Of a stretch of DNA of 64,000 nucleotides, positions 1 through 9,040 are shown one piece after another. The translations under genes and the position numbers were made by a program. The notes below the pieces were generated by a model. The model saw only the letters and a list, made by a program, of their open reading frames with translations. It was not told the DNA's origin and ran no database searches. Within the stretch, counting starts at the first letter, position 1, and each line of letters begins with the position of its first letter. The DNA lies in contig JAFHKN010000002.1 of assembly GCA_016937575.1 (NCBI GenBank), positions 1,178,001 to 1,242,000 of the forward strand. The letters are read 5' to 3'. The DNA comes from Roseomonas aeriglobus (GTDB lineage: Bacteria > Pseudomonadota > Alphaproteobacteria > Sphingomonadales > Sphingomonadaceae).

Positions 1-295
1 TGCCGACCTTGGGTCGGATATACTGCATCGTGTCGTGGATCGCCATGCCGGCGGTCACCACGCCGCCCGGCGAATTGATGTACATCCAGATGTCCTTCTT
101 CGGGTTCTCGGACTCGAGGAAGAGCAGCTGGGCGGTAATGAGCGAGGCCATGTGATCCTCGACCGGCCCCACGACGAAGATGATGCGTTCACGCAGCAGG
201 CGCGAATAGATGTCGAAGCTGCGCTCGCCGCGGCTCGACTGTTCGATGACGATGGGGACGAGGGCGTTCTGAATGACGCTCATAGGGTCGTGCAT
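1..295 (-). CDS. clpP: ATP-dependent Clp protease proteolytic subunit ClpP (partial, N-terminal 98 residues)
   Basis: Translating the minus strand from ATG at 295 gives the ClpP N-terminus: [19 protein letters not shown], then [14 protein letters not shown], then [21 protein letters not shown], all highly conserved in the family. ClpP is the serine peptidase core that works with ClpX or ClpA to degrade unfolded and tagged cytoplasmic proteins. The catalytic Ser, His and Asp lie beyond the window edge and cannot be checked. A second in-frame ATG at 283 is an alternative start. The gene reads away from tig, as in the usual tig-clpP-clpX order, but a glycosyltransferase gene lies between them. 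Confidence 0.95.
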   Translation of the reverse strand, partial: MHDPMSVIQNALVPIVIEQSSRGERSFDIYSRLLRERIIFVVGPVEDHMASLITAQLLFLESENPKKDIWMYINSPGGVVTAGMAIHDTMQYIRPKVG

Positions 296-357
296 GATGT
301 TCCCGCTCTTGGATTGACCGCGCCTACATCGGCGTTCGGGCGGGAGGGCGCAAGGGG

Positions 358-1278
358 TCAGGCTTGCGGTCCCGGGATCGCCAGATACGCCAGCCGTTTC
401 ATCTCGCGTCGTCCGCGCACGACGGTGTCCAGGATAAGCCCTGCGAACAGGTTAAGCACCGCGACGATCATCAGCCCCGTTGCCAGAATGGCTGTCGGAA
501 AGCGGGGGACGAGGCCGGTCTGGACGTAGGTGACGGCCAGCGGGATGGTCAGCAGGATCGCCGCCAGCGCCAGCACCCCGGCGATCGCGCTGAAGAACCA
601 CAGCGGGCGCTCGATGCGATACAGCGTCGCGATGGTGCGGGCGATGCGCGCGCCGTCGCGGTAGGTGTTGAGCTTCGACGCCGAGCCCTCGATCCGCGCG
701 AGATACCGGGTTTCGACCTCGCCGACGGGCATCTTCAGTTCGAGAGCGTGGACCGATATTTCGGTCTCGATCTCGAACCCGCCCGACAAGGCGGGGAAAC
801 TCTTCACGAACCGGCGCGAGAAGACGCGGTAGCCCGAGAAGATGTCGGTGAAGCTGCGCCCGAACAGCGAGGCGAGCAGCCCGGTCATCGCGCGATTGCC
901 GAGCACATGGCCGCGGCGATAGGCTTCGGCAGCCTCGTGCACGCGGGTGCCGACGATCATGTCGAGGCCGTCCTCGATCAGCCGCTCGACCATCGCGGGG
1001 GCGGAGGCGGGGTCATAGGTCAGGTCGCCATCGGCCATGACGTAGATGTCGGCATCGACATCGGCGAACATGCGGCGGACGACATGGCCCTTGCCCTGCA
1101 TGCGTTCGGTCCGGACGACGGCACCAGCGGCGCGCGCAACATCGGCCGTCCGGTCACGGCTGTTGTTGTCGTAGACGTAGATGGTGGCGTCTGGAAGGAC
1201 GTCGCGAAAGCCGGCGATCGTCTGCGCGATCGCGGCCTCTTCGTTGTAGCATGGCAGCAGGACGGCAATGCGTGGCAT
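358..1278 (-). CDS. Family 2 glycosyltransferase with two C-terminal membrane segments
   Basis: This 306-aa protein opens with [14 protein letters not shown], the nucleotide-binding strand of GT-A family 2 glycosyltransferases. It has DNNSRDRT and the metal-binding region [10 protein letters not shown] near residue 85. The catalytic domain covers roughly residues 1-220. Two hydrophobic helices follow (about 232-255 and 265-290), then a short basic tail. This is the dolichol/polyprenyl-phosphate sugar synthase-like layout, so a membrane-facing transferase for envelope glycan or lipid carrier is likely; donor and acceptor are unknown. It sits between tig and clpP on the same strand, an unusual position. 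Confidence 0.85.
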   Translation of the reverse strand: MPRIAVLLPCYNEEAAIAQTIAGFRDVLPDATIYVYDNNSRDRTADVARAAGAVVRTERMQGKGHVVRRMFADVDADIYVMADGDLTYDPASAPAMVERLIEDGLDMIVGTRVHEAAEAYRRGHVLGNRAMTGLLASLFGRSFTDIFSGYRVFSRRFVKSFPALSGGFEIETEISVHALELKMPVGEVETRYLARIEGSASKLNTYRDGARIARTIATLYRIERPLWFFSAIAGVLALAAILLTIPLAVTYVQTGLVPRFPTAILATGLMIVAVLNLFAGLILDTVVRGRREMKRLAYLAIPGPQA

Positions 1279-1291
1279 TCGGCCCCCAAAA

Positions 1292-1458
1292 CCTTCTCCG
1301 GAGGGAGAAGGATAGCGTAGCTTACCAGCTCGCTGGTTAGCGAAGCTTGGATGAGGCCGATCGCGCTATTGAGAGCGGGACACCCTCACCCAGCTACGAC
1401 TAGGGCCGGCTTTCGCCGACCCAAGTCTGCGCAACCCTCTTCCTCAGGGAGAGGGAAA
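1292..1458. repeat. Palindromic intergenic repeat between trigger factor and the glycosyltransferase
   Basis: The stretch starts with a perfect 8-4-8 palindrome (CCTTCTCC, GGAG, GGAGAAGG at 1292-1311) and ends with a related arm near 1438-1458 (CTCTTCCTCAGGGAGAGGG). Between them lie AGCTTACCAG/CTGGTTAGCGAAGCT-like inverted segments. It looks like a mobile or REP-like intergenic repeat and has no coding signal. It could also act as a terminator for tig. Confidence 0.55.
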
Positions 1459-1462
1459 AGGC

Positions 1463-3106
1463 TTACGCCTCGGCCTTCTTCTTCGCCGGCGCCTTCTTCG
1501 GCTTCACGGCCGCAGCGACGTCTTCGCCTTCCGCGGCCGGCTCGGCGGCGGCCTTCTTCGCCGGCGCCTTCTTGGTGGCGGCCTTCTTCACCGGTTCGGC
1601 TTCGACCAGCTCGTCGCCGGCAGCCGCAGGCGTTTCGGCCTCGGCCGCCTTCTTCTTGGCCGGCGCCTTCTTGGCAGCCGCCGGCTTGTCCCCGGTCGTG
1701 TCGGCCGCAGCCTTCTTCGACTTGCGGGCGACCGGCTTGTCGTGATCGTGGGTGTGCGTGCCGGTGTCGAAGCCGTCTTCGCTCTCGATCGCGGCTTCCA
1801 GCTCTTCGCGGGTCACTTCGCGATCGGTGATTTCGGCCTTGTCGAACAGGAAGTCGACGACCTTGTCCTCATAGAGGGGCGCGCGCAGCTGGGCAGCGGC
1901 CATCGGCTCCTGGCGGACGTACTGAACGAAGCGCTCGCGCTGATCGGGCGCATACTGCTGCGCAGCCGCCATGATCAGCTGGTTCATCTCGTTCTGGCTG
2001 ACTTCCACGCCGTTCGCCTGGCCGATTTCGCTCAGCAGCAGGCCCAGGCGCACGCGACGCTCGGCGATCTTGCGGTAATCGTCCTTTTCGGCTTCCAGCT
2101 CGGCCTTGGCGGCGTCGACATCGGCCTCATGCTCGGCTTCGTGCTGCAGCTGGTGCCAGATCTGGTCGAATTCGGCCTCGACCATCGACGGCGGCACGGC
2201 GAAGTCGTGGCCGGCGGCGAGCTGGTCGAGCAGCTTGCGCTTCATGTGGGTGCGGGTCAGGCCGTTCAGCTCCTGCTCCGCCTGGCCCTTCAGGATACCG
2301 CGCAGCTGTTCCAGGCTCTCGAGACCCAGATTCTTGGCGAGGCTGTCGTCGATCTTGGTTTCGCCGGCAACGCGGACGTCCTTGATCGTCAGGTCGAAGG
2401 TCGCCGGCTGGCCCGCCAAATTGGCGGCGCCGTAGTCCTCGGGGAAGGTGACCGAGATCTGCTTCTCGTCGCCCTTCTTCACCCCGACCAGCTGGTCCTC
2501 GAAGCCCGGGATCAGGCGGCCCGAGCCGATTTCGACCGACATGTCGGTGCCGGTGCCGCCGTCGAAGGCGACGCCGTCGGCGGTCTTGCCGACGAAGTCC
2601 ATCACGACCAGGTCGCCGGTCTGCGCGGCGTGGCCTTCGGCGGCGTCGTCATACGACTTCGCACCCTGCGCCAGTTCGGCGATGCGCGCGTCGAGCTGCG
2701 CTTCGTCCGGCTGTACGGTAAGACGCTCCAGCTTCAGGCCGTCGATCGAGGGGGCGGGGACGTCGGGAAGCACTTCCAGCTCGACCGTGACGACCGCATC
2801 CTTGCCCGGGGCATAATCGTCCTCCAGGCGGACCGACGGCTGCATCGCGGGGCGCAGCGCCTTTTCGGCCATCAGCTGCTGGATACCCGACTGGATCGCC
2901 GAATTCAGCGCATCGGCGGCAATCGCCTCGCCATGCATCTTGCGGATCAGGTTCGCCGGAACCTTGCCGGGGCGGAAGCCGGGCATGCGGATCTGCGGGG
3001 CCATACGCTTCACCTCGGCGTCGACCTTGCTGTCGATGTCCTTGGCGGTGATGGTAAGCGTAAAGGCGCGCTTGAGGCCTTCGTTCAGCGTCTCGACGGT
3101 CTGCAT
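1463..3106 (-). CDS. tig: Trigger factor, ribosome-associated chaperone with long Ala/Lys/Pro tail
   Basis: The N-terminus (MQTVETLNEGLKRAFTLTI) and the ribosome-docking GFRPGKVP motif near residue 45 identify trigger factor. The FKBP-like PPIase region covers about residues 155-240 (GDLVVMDFVGKTADG, then VGVKKGDEKQ) and is followed by the helical chaperone arms. It binds nascent chains at the ribosomal exit tunnel. At 547 aa it is about 100 residues longer than usual. The extra C-terminal part (from about 445) is a low-complexity tail of KKAPAKKKA-like repeats, resembling histone H1. Its function is not known from sequence. Confidence 0.95.
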   Translation of the reverse strand: MQTVETLNEGLKRAFTLTITAKDIDSKVDAEVKRMAPQIRMPGFRPGKVPANLIRKMHGEAIAADALNSAIQSGIQQLMAEKALRPAMQPSVRLEDDYAPGKDAVVTVELEVLPDVPAPSIDGLKLERLTVQPDEAQLDARIAELAQGAKSYDDAAEGHAAQTGDLVVMDFVGKTADGVAFDGGTGTDMSVEIGSGRLIPGFEDQLVGVKKGDEKQISVTFPEDYGAANLAGQPATFDLTIKDVRVAGETKIDDSLAKNLGLESLEQLRGILKGQAEQELNGLTRTHMKRKLLDQLAAGHDFAVPPSMVEAEFDQIWHQLQHEAEHEADVDAAKAELEAEKDDYRKIAERRVRLGLLLSEIGQANGVEVSQNEMNQLIMAAAQQYAPDQRERFVQYVRQEPMAAAQLRAPLYEDKVVDFLFDKAEITDREVTREELEAAIESEDGFDTGTHTHDHDKPVARKSKKAAADTTGDKPAAAKKAPAKKKAAEAETPAAAGDELVEAEPVKKAATKKAPAKKAAAEPAAEGEDVAAAVKPKKAPAKKKAEA

Positions 3107-3191
3107 GGTTGCGGCTTGGCTTTCTGAACTAAAAAGAGGAATCCGTTAACGGCGACCCACCTCCCGCGCGTGTCGCGTGAGAATGGATAGC

Positions 3192-3276
3192 TGGTGCGGG
3201 CGAAGGGACTCGAACCCCCACATCTTGCGATACTGGTACCTAAAACCAGCGCGTCTACCAATTCCGCCACGCCCGC
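3192..3276 (-). tRNA. tRNA-Leu (anticodon UAG)
   Basis: The minus strand folds as an 85-nt class II tRNA: acceptor GCGGGCG pairing with CGCCCGC, D-arm GGAATTGGTAGACGC, anticodon stem CTGGT/ACCAG around loop TTTAGGT (anticodon TAG), a long variable arm, T-loop GTTCGAGTC and an encoded CCA end. The long variable arm and anticodon define leucine. Confidence 0.95.
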
Positions 3277-3382
3277 GCGGCGGTTGGAGCCGCCGGTTGC
3301 GGCGGGCTCTATAGCAAAGCGTCTGCCTGGCGCAACCGCCGCGATGTGCAGGCGTTGGAGGGCGGTAAAGGAGATCAAGTCG

Positions 3383-3592
3383 ATGCCGGTCGAACCGCCT
3401 ATTCCCTCACCCGACGCCCCCCCGCCCGAAGCCCCGCCGCCGCCGATGCCGGGTCAGCCGGGGCCGGGCACGCCGCAGCCGGAAACTCCGCCGATGCCGG
3501 GCACGCCCGCGCAGCCGACCACGCCTCCGCCAGAGGTGTCACCGCCGACCCCGGATATCGACGTGCCGTCGCCGGGAACGGTGGTCGGGTAG
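3383..3592 (+). CDS. Small proline-rich protein of unknown function
   Basis: ATG at 3383 is preceded by a good ribosome binding site (AAAGGAG at 3366-3372). It opens a 69-aa frame starting MPVEPPIPSPDAPPPEA and rich in PPP, PG and TP motifs throughout. There is no signal peptide, membrane segment or recognised domain. The strong Shine-Dalgarno and lack of stops support a real gene despite the low complexity. It stands alone between tRNA-Leu and a repeat. Function unknown. Confidence 0.6.
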   Translation: MPVEPPIPSPDAPPPEAPPPPMPGQPGPGTPQPETPPMPGTPAQPTTPPPEVSPPTPDIDVPSPGTVVG

Positions 3593-3607
3593 AAGAGGAA
3601 TGGGTTC

Positions 3608-3735
3608 AGAGAAGGCGAAAGGCGCGAAGAAGAAAAGCCCAAAGACCGCGAAGCGGTCAAAAAAGGCATTTGGCCTTTATGTAAGCGCCTTGCAGTTGCT
3701 GGGATATCTTCTCTTTGCGCCTTCGCGCCTTCTCT
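3608..3735. repeat. Imperfect long inverted repeat
   Basis: The left arm AGAGAAGGCGAAAGGCGCG begins at 3608. A near-complementary arm (TTTGCGCCTTCGCGCCTTCTCT type) ends at 3735. Inside, AAAGGC-ATTTG-GCCTTT (about 3661-3677) after a run of A could be a terminator for either flanking gene. A 63-codon frame crossing it is probably chance. Confidence 0.5.
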
Positions 3736-3742
3736 GCAAAAC

Positions 3743-3982
3743 CTACTTCTTCTTTGCCGATGCTGCCAAGGCCAACCCCATCGCTACCTGAAGCGCCCCG
3801 TAGAGCCGCCGATGTCCGGGCTTTCCACGAAACGGAGCGACGAGCATCTCTGTGCCGGCTGCGTTCTCCTCCCACAGTTCAACGTGCCGCTGCGGCTGCA
3901 GCAGTCCGAGCAGGCCGTCGCCGATCATAAACACGGCAGCCATTTCGACAGCGCGGCCGGTCCAGTTCGCCTCGCGACTCAT
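3743..3982 (-). CDS. Small conserved-looking membrane protein (79 aa), coupled to the M1 peptidase
   Basis: ATG at 3982 overlaps the stop of the upstream peptidase gene (ATGA, 4-nt overlap), so translation is probably coupled. The protein has two weakly hydrophobic segments: AAVFMIGDGLLGLLQP near residues 14-29 and GALQVAMGLALAASA near the end. A short soluble part with HVELWEENAAG lies between them, and the C-terminus is KKK. No family recognised. The coupling implies co-expression with the peptidase, not a shared reaction. Confidence 0.65.
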   Translation of the reverse strand: MSREANWTGRAVEMAAVFMIGDGLLGLLQPQRHVELWEENAAGTEMLVAPFRGKPGHRRLYGALQVAMGLALAASAKKK

Positions 3983-5700
3983 CTCTTCCGCGCCGCGGAC
4001 GCTTGGGCCTGCACCGCCTCGATCGCTGCAGAACGGCGCAGCACGCGGGCCATCGGGTCGATCACGACATGCGCCGTTTCCGGAACGGTCAGCGTATCGC
4101 GGCCGCCGGTCATCGCCAGGCGCGTGACCTTGCCGTCGACCTCGACCTCGATCGGCATGGGGAAGGGCTTGTTCTTCGGCGTCTTCCACTGGAGCGTCAG
4201 CCGGCTGCCCTCGCGCGTTTCGACCAGGTCGGGCAGGGCGGCCTCGTCGAGATAGACGTCGAAGAACCAGCCATAGTCGGCACCGGTCACCTGATTGACG
4301 ATCTGGCGATATTCCTTCGCGGAACTGAACCGCGGCGCGAAATTGCCCGGGCGGGGATCGGGGCGGCCGTACACCGCGCGGCGTGTGATGTCGAAGAAGG
4401 CGGCGTCCCCGACCAGGCCGCGCAGCGTGTGGAGCATCCACGAGCCCTTGACGTAGATGTCGCCGCCCGGACCCTTGGCGTCATTGTAGACGTCGTCCGA
4501 CACCATCGACTTGCCCGACACGATCGGCATGCGGTTCGCGATCGTTTCGCGCTGCTTCATCAGCATCGTCAGATAACGGGCATCGCCTTCGCGCCACTTG
4601 CCATAGAGCGGCTGCATGTAGGCGCCGTAGCTTTCGTGCATCCAGAAATCGTCCCAGTCGGCCGCGGTCAGCTGGTTTGCGAACCATTCGTGACTGAATT
4701 CATGCTGGAACAGCCAGTCGAACCCCTCGGGTGCCTTCTTGTAGCCATTGCCGTACGCGTTGATCGTCTGGTGCTCCATGCCCAGATGCGGCGTCTCGAC
4801 CACGCCCACCTTCTCGTCGCCAAAGGGGAAGGGGCCGATCACGCTTTCGAAGAAGTCGAGCGTCGGGGCAAATTCGGCGAACAGCCCCTTTGCCTGAGCC
4901 TCCTCGCCCGGCAGATACCAATAGTACATCGGAATCGTGTTGCCGAAGCGGCTCTTGTAACTGCCCTTCATCTCTTCGTAGGGCCCGACGTTCAGCGCGA
5001 TCGCATAGGTGTTCGGATTGCGCGTCGACCAGTGCCAGGTCGTGCGACCATCGGGCAAGGTATCGACCGATTTCAGCACCCCGTTGGACGGCGCCTTCAG
5101 CCCCTTGGGCACGGTGATGTGCAGGTCCATCCGCTTCGGTTCGAACGTCGGCGAATCGATGCATGGCCAGAACAGGTCGCAGCCGGTGCCCTGGATGGCG
5201 GTCGCGATCCACGGCCGGCCGTCCTTCGTCTTCGACCAAACGAAGCCGCCGTCCCATGGCGCGCGCACGGCGACATGCGGCGTGCCGCCGTAGGTGATGC
5301 GGACCGCGAAAGCGGTGCCGGTGGCGATGCGGCGCGGCGGCGTGACGATCAGGCGTCCATCGGGATTGTTCCACGCGGCCGGCGGCAGCGGTCGCCCGTC
5401 GAGGCTGATCGCGCTGACCGGCAGGTTCTTGTCGAGGTCGATCGGAATGCGGTCGACTGGCCCCTTGGCGACGAAACGCAGCGTGGCGATGCCCGCAATC
5501 TGCTCGCGGTCGGGAAACACCTCGATCGCCAGGTCGACGGTATCGAGCGTCAGCTTCGCCTGGTCGGGCGTTACCGGACCACCCGAGCGCGCGGTCTGTT
5601 CGGTGATCGGCGGCTTGCCCGCTTCCGGCGCGGCGGAGGCGACCGTCGCAAAACCGGCCAGGGCAGCGCCCGCCATCATCATCGACATTCTCGTCCGCAT
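3979..5700 (-). CDS. M1 family metalloaminopeptidase, secreted
   Basis: This 573-aa protein begins with a signal peptide (MSMMMAGAALAGFATVASA, cleaved near residue 24). The zinc site is His333-Glu334-Phe-Ser-His337 with the third ligand Glu356, the HExxH-x18-E spacing of M1 peptidases. The upstream substrate-binding motif is in the variant form GMEHQTINAYG. It should remove N-terminal residues from peptides in the periplasm. It lacks the large C-terminal helical domain of PepN and resembles short M1 enzymes. Lon is divergent upstream; a 79-aa membrane protein gene overlaps its stop. Confidence 0.9.
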   Translation of the reverse strand: MRTRMSMMMAGAALAGFATVASAAPEAGKPPITEQTARSGGPVTPDQAKLTLDTVDLAIEVFPDREQIAGIATLRFVAKGPVDRIPIDLDKNLPVSAISLDGRPLPPAAWNNPDGRLIVTPPRRIATGTAFAVRITYGGTPHVAVRAPWDGGFVWSKTKDGRPWIATAIQGTGCDLFWPCIDSPTFEPKRMDLHITVPKGLKAPSNGVLKSVDTLPDGRTTWHWSTRNPNTYAIALNVGPYEEMKGSYKSRFGNTIPMYYWYLPGEEAQAKGLFAEFAPTLDFFESVIGPFPFGDEKVGVVETPHLGMEHQTINAYGNGYKKAPEGFDWLFQHEFSHEWFANQLTAADWDDFWMHESYGAYMQPLYGKWREGDARYLTMLMKQRETIANRMPIVSGKSMVSDDVYNDAKGPGGDIYVKGSWMLHTLRGLVGDAAFFDITRRAVYGRPDPRPGNFAPRFSSAKEYRQIVNQVTGADYGWFFDVYLDEAALPDLVETREGSRLTLQWKTPKNKPFPMPIEVEVDGKVTRLAMTGGRDTLTVPETAHVVIDPMARVLRRSAAIEAVQAQASAARKR

Positions 5701-5818
5701 CCCATTACCCCTCGATTTCGTATACGATCATGGCTTAGCGCAGTGCACGATTGATGCAATCTTGAGACCACCCATATATTCGCCACGCCCGCCGGAATCT
5801 GGCGGCCCCGGAGATTAC

Positions 5819-8275
5819 ATGAAGACTAGCTACCCCGTTCTTCCGCTGCGCGACATCGTCGTGTTCCCGCACATGATCGTGCCGCTGTTCGTCGGCCGCG
5901 ACAAGTCGGTGGCGGCACTTGAAGCCGCGATGGCGGACGACAAGGAAATTCTGCTGATCGCACAGCTCGACCCGAGCGAGGACGATCCCGGCCGCGACGA
6001 CCTGTACGATCTAGGCGTCACTGCCGAAGTGATGCAGATGCTGAAGCTGCCCGACGGCACGGTGCGCGTTCTCGTCGCCGGGCGCGAGCGTGCGCGGCTG
6101 GAAACGCTGGAGGACGCCGGCACCCATCTGACCGCGACGGTCAGTGCGGTCGCGGTTGACGATGGCCAGCTCGATGCGACGCGCGACGCGGTGCAGGCGC
6201 AGGTCGAGAAGCTGACGCCCGAGGACCTCAGCCCCGAACTCAAGGCGCTGATGCGCTCGGTGATCGATCAGTTCGAGAATTACGCCAAACTCAACCGCAA
6301 GCTGCCGGCCGAAACCGCAGTGCAGTTGGGCGAGCTGGAAGATCCGTCGCGCCTGGCTGACGCTGTCGCGGGCAACCTGTCGCTCAAGGTATCCGACAAA
6401 CAGTCCCTGCTGATCGAAACCGACCCGCGGAAGCGGCTGGAGATGGTCTTCGCCTTCATGGAGGGCGAGCTGGGCGTGCTGCAGGTCGAGAAGAAGATCC
6501 GCAGCCGCGTTAAGCGCCAGATGGAGAAGACCCAGCGCGAATATTACCTCAACGAACAGTTGAAGGCGATCCAGCGCGAACTCGGTAACGAGGGCGAGGA
6601 TGGCGACGGCGACGAGGTTGCCGAGCTGACCCAGAAGATCGCGACGCTGAAGCTCTCGAAGGAAGCGCGGACCAAGGCGACCGCGGAGCTGAAGAAGCTC
6701 AAGACCATGGCGCCGATGAGCGCCGAGGCGACGGTCGTGCGCAACTATCTCGACGTGCTGCTCGGGCTGCCGTGGGGCAAGAAGAGCAAGGTCAAGAAGG
6801 ATATCGCCGCGGCGCAGGCGATCCTCGACGAGGATCACTATGCGCTGGAGAAGGTGAAGGACCGGATTGTCGAATATCTTGCGGTCCAGGCGCGCACCAA
6901 CAAGCTGAAGGGGCCGATCCTGTGCCTCGTCGGCCCGCCGGGCGTCGGCAAGACGAGCCTTGGCAAGTCGATCGCCAAGGCGACCGGGCGCGAATTCATC
7001 CGCCAGTCCCTGGGCGGTGTGCGCGATGAAGCCGAAATTCGCGGCCATCGCCGGACGTACATCGGCTCGCTGCCGGGCAAGGTCGTGACCAACCTCAAGA
7101 AGGCTGGCACGTCGAACCCGCTGTTCCTGCTCGACGAGATCGACAAGCTTGGTCAGGACTTCCGCGGCGATCCTGCCTCGGCGCTTCTCGAGGTGCTGGA
7201 TCCGGAGCAGAACAGCAAGTTCAACGACCATTATCTCGAAATCGACATCGACCTGTCGGACGTGATGTTCGTGACCACGGCGAACTCGCTCAACTTGCCG
7301 CAGCCGCTGCTCGACCGCATGGAGATCATCCGGCTGGAGGGCTATACCGACGACGAGAAGGTCGAGATCGCCGAGCGGCATCTGATCGCCAAGCAGATCG
7401 AGGCGCATGGCCTGAAGGACGGCGAATTCACGCTGACCACCGAAGGGCTGCGCGCGTTGATCCAGAGGTACACGCGCGAAGCCGGTGTGCGTACGCTGGA
7501 GCGCGAGATCGCCAAGCTTGCCCGCAAGGCGCTGCGCCGCATCCTGGAGGGCAAGGCCGAGACGGTCACGATCACGCCCGAGAATCTTCACGAGTTCGCC
7601 GGCGTCCAGAAATACCGTCACGGCCTTGGCGAAGAGGAGCATCAGATCGGTGCGGTCACCGGCCTTGCCTGGACCGAAGTCGGCGGCGAACTGCTGACGA
7701 TCGAAAGCGTGACCGTACCCGGCAAGGGCGCGATCAAGCTGACCGGCAAGCTGGGCGACGTGATGAAGGAATCGGCGGAAACGGCGATGAGCTTTGTCAA
7801 GGCACGCGCGCCGAGCTACGGGATCAAGCCCAGCCTGTTTGCGCGCAAGGACATCCACGTCCATTTGCCGGAAGGTGCGGTGCCCAAGGACGGGCCGTCG
7901 GCGGGGATCGGTCTCGTCACCTCGATCGTCTCGACGCTGACCGGCGTCGCGGTGCGGCGCGAAGTGGCGATGACCGGCGAAGTCACGCTGCGTGGCCGCG
8001 TGCTGCCGATCGGCGGCTTGAAGGAAAAGCTGCTCGCGGCGCTGCGTGGCGGCATCACCACCGTCCTCATCCCGCAGGAGAATGAGAAGGATCTGGCGGA
8101 AATCCCCCAGAACATCCGCGACGGGCTGGAAATCGTGCCGGTCAAGCATGTCGACGAGGTGCTGCGTTTGGCACTGGTCGACGAATTGCACGCGATCGAC
8201 TGGACCGATGCCGACGAACTGGCCGCCATGCCGCCCCCCGGCGTGGCACCGGCGAGCGACACCGTCCACCACTGA
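5819..8275 (+). CDS. lon: Lon protease (ATP-dependent, S16 family)
   Basis: The start is ATG 5819 with GGAG at 5810-5813; upstream in-frame codons lack conserved sequence. The 818-aa protein begins [20 protein letters not shown], typical of the Lon N-terminal substrate domain. It has Walker [10 protein letters not shown] (Lys378), Walker [11 protein letters not shown], and the peptidase Ser-Lys dyad at Ser694 (KDGPSAGIG) and about Lys737 ([11 protein letters not shown]). Lon degrades misfolded and regulatory proteins in the cytoplasm. The HU gene follows on the same strand, as in many proteobacteria. Confidence 0.97.
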   Translation: MKTSYPVLPLRDIVVFPHMIVPLFVGRDKSVAALEAAMADDKEILLIAQLDPSEDDPGRDDLYDLGVTAEVMQMLKLPDGTVRVLVAGRERARLETLEDAGTHLTATVSAVAVDDGQLDATRDAVQAQVEKLTPEDLSPELKALMRSVIDQFENYAKLNRKLPAETAVQLGELEDPSRLADAVAGNLSLKVSDKQSLLIETDPRKRLEMVFAFMEGELGVLQVEKKIRSRVKRQMEKTQREYYLNEQLKAIQRELGNEGEDGDGDEVAELTQKIATLKLSKEARTKATAELKKLKTMAPMSAEATVVRNYLDVLLGLPWGKKSKVKKDIAAAQAILDEDHYALEKVKDRIVEYLAVQARTNKLKGPILCLVGPPGVGKTSLGKSIAKATGREFIRQSLGGVRDEAEIRGHRRTYIGSLPGKVVTNLKKAGTSNPLFLLDEIDKLGQDFRGDPASALLEVLDPEQNSKFNDHYLEIDIDLSDVMFVTTANSLNLPQPLLDRMEIIRLEGYTDDEKVEIAERHLIAKQIEAHGLKDGEFTLTTEGLRALIQRYTREAGVRTLEREIAKLARKALRRILEGKAETVTITPENLHEFAGVQKYRHGLGEEEHQIGAVTGLAWTEVGGELLTIESVTVPGKGAIKLTGKLGDVMKESAETAMSFVKARAPSYGIKPSLFARKDIHVHLPEGAVPKDGPSAGIGLVTSIVSTLTGVAVRREVAMTGEVTLRGRVLPIGGLKEKLLAALRGGITTVLIPQENEKDLAEIPQNIRDGLEIVPVKHVDEVLRLALVDELHAIDWTDADELAAMPPPGVAPASDTVHH

Positions 8276-8432
8276 CAAGGGCGAGATTCCGGCGGAAATG
8301 CGCCGGGATCAAGCCGAATCCCTTTGACTCTGCACAGACGGCGCGGCTTACTGCCGTCCGTCTGGCGCGGGTCTCGGTCCGCGATTCCATCACGTCGATA
8401 ACGTGCGCGTTTCAAACGGGGGTTTTCTACGC

Positions 8433-8705
8433 ATGAACAAGCAGGAGCTGATCGGGCAGGTCGCCGAAGTGTCGGGGCTGGGCAAGGGCGACGCAAGCAA
8501 GGCCGTCGAGGCGGTGTTCGACAGCATTTCGAGCGCGCTCAAGAAGGGCGACGAAGTCCGTCTGGTCGGGTTCGGCACCTTTTCGGTCAGCAAGCGCAAG
8601 GCGTCGACCGGGCGTAACCCGCGCACCGGCGAGCCGATGACGATCAAGGCATCGAGCCAGCCGAAGTTCAAGGCCGGCAAGGTGCTGAAGGACTCGGTCA
8701 ACTAA
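8433..8705 (+). CDS. hup: HU family DNA-binding protein
   Basis: A 90-aa protein with the complete HU fold: MNKQELIGQVAEVSGL helices, VRLVGFGTFSVSKR strand, and the DNA-binding arm with the signature GRNPRTGEPM. HU bends and compacts DNA in the nucleoid. The start at 8433 matches the family N-terminus; the longer in-frame GTG at 8403 is not needed. It lies 157 nt after lon. A hairpin between (about 8335-8368) may attenuate lon or terminate it. Confidence 0.96.
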   Translation: MNKQELIGQVAEVSGLGKGDASKAVEAVFDSISSALKKGDEVRLVGFGTFSVSKRKASTGRNPRTGEPMTIKASSQPKFKAGKVLKDSVN

Positions 8706-8712
8706 GGGGCAT

Positions 8713-8756
8713 AAGCGGGCTGGACAGGGCCGCAAGAGCCCCGTAAAGGCCCGCTT
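8713..8756 (+). terminator. Hairpin between HU gene and tRNA-Val
   Basis: AAGCGGGC (8713-8720) pairs with GCCCGCTT (8749-8756), with a second partial stem inside. There is no long T-run, so it is a weak candidate terminator for the HU gene. Confidence 0.35.
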
Positions 8757-8768
8757 CCCACGAAGGAT

Positions 8769-8843
8769 GGGCGCGTAGCTCAGCGGTAGAGCACACCCTT
8801 CACACGGGTGGGGTCACAGGTTCAATCCCTGTCGCGCCCACCA
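8769..8843 (+). tRNA. tRNA-Val (anticodon CAC)
   Basis: A 75-nt cloverleaf: acceptor GGGCGCG/CGCGCCC, D-arm GCTCAGCGGTAGAGC, anticodon stem ACCCT/GGGT around TTCACAC with anticodon CAC, T-arm GGTTCAATC, encoded CCA. The valine assignment follows from the anticodon. Confidence 0.95.
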
Positions 8844-8852
8844 TCCTTTTCG

Positions 8853-8887
8853 AAAAGCCCGCAGGTCGCGTGACCGGCGGGCTTTTT
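8853..8887 (+). terminator. Rho-independent terminator after tRNA-Val
   Basis: AAAAGCCCGC (8853-8862) pairs with GCGGGCTTTTT (8877-8887), giving a GC stem followed by five T. It is placed 10 nt after the tRNA 3' end. The following 150 nt up to 9041 hold no gene that I can support. Confidence 0.8.
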
Positions 8888-9040
8888 CGTGCGCGCGGCG
8901 CGTGCGCCTTGCGGTACGCCGCATCCCCTCCGGCGGGTTGACGGGTACCGATGCTGACATGGGCGGCCGGCGCGGTCACGCTTAAGATAAGCTATTGCCC
9001 GGCCAACCAGAATTTCCAAATCCTATCCGACTAATGGGAT

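Noticed and set aside
3600..3791. A 63-codon frame with a basic N-terminus and hydrophobic middle
   Set aside because: It lies across an imperfect inverted repeat and overlaps the end of the 79-aa gene. Despite a purine-rich stretch before the ATG, coding is unlikely.
6011..8278. A 755-codon minus-strand frame opposite lon
   Set aside because: The plus strand encodes complete Lon with all active-site motifs; the antisense translation has no recognisable domain.
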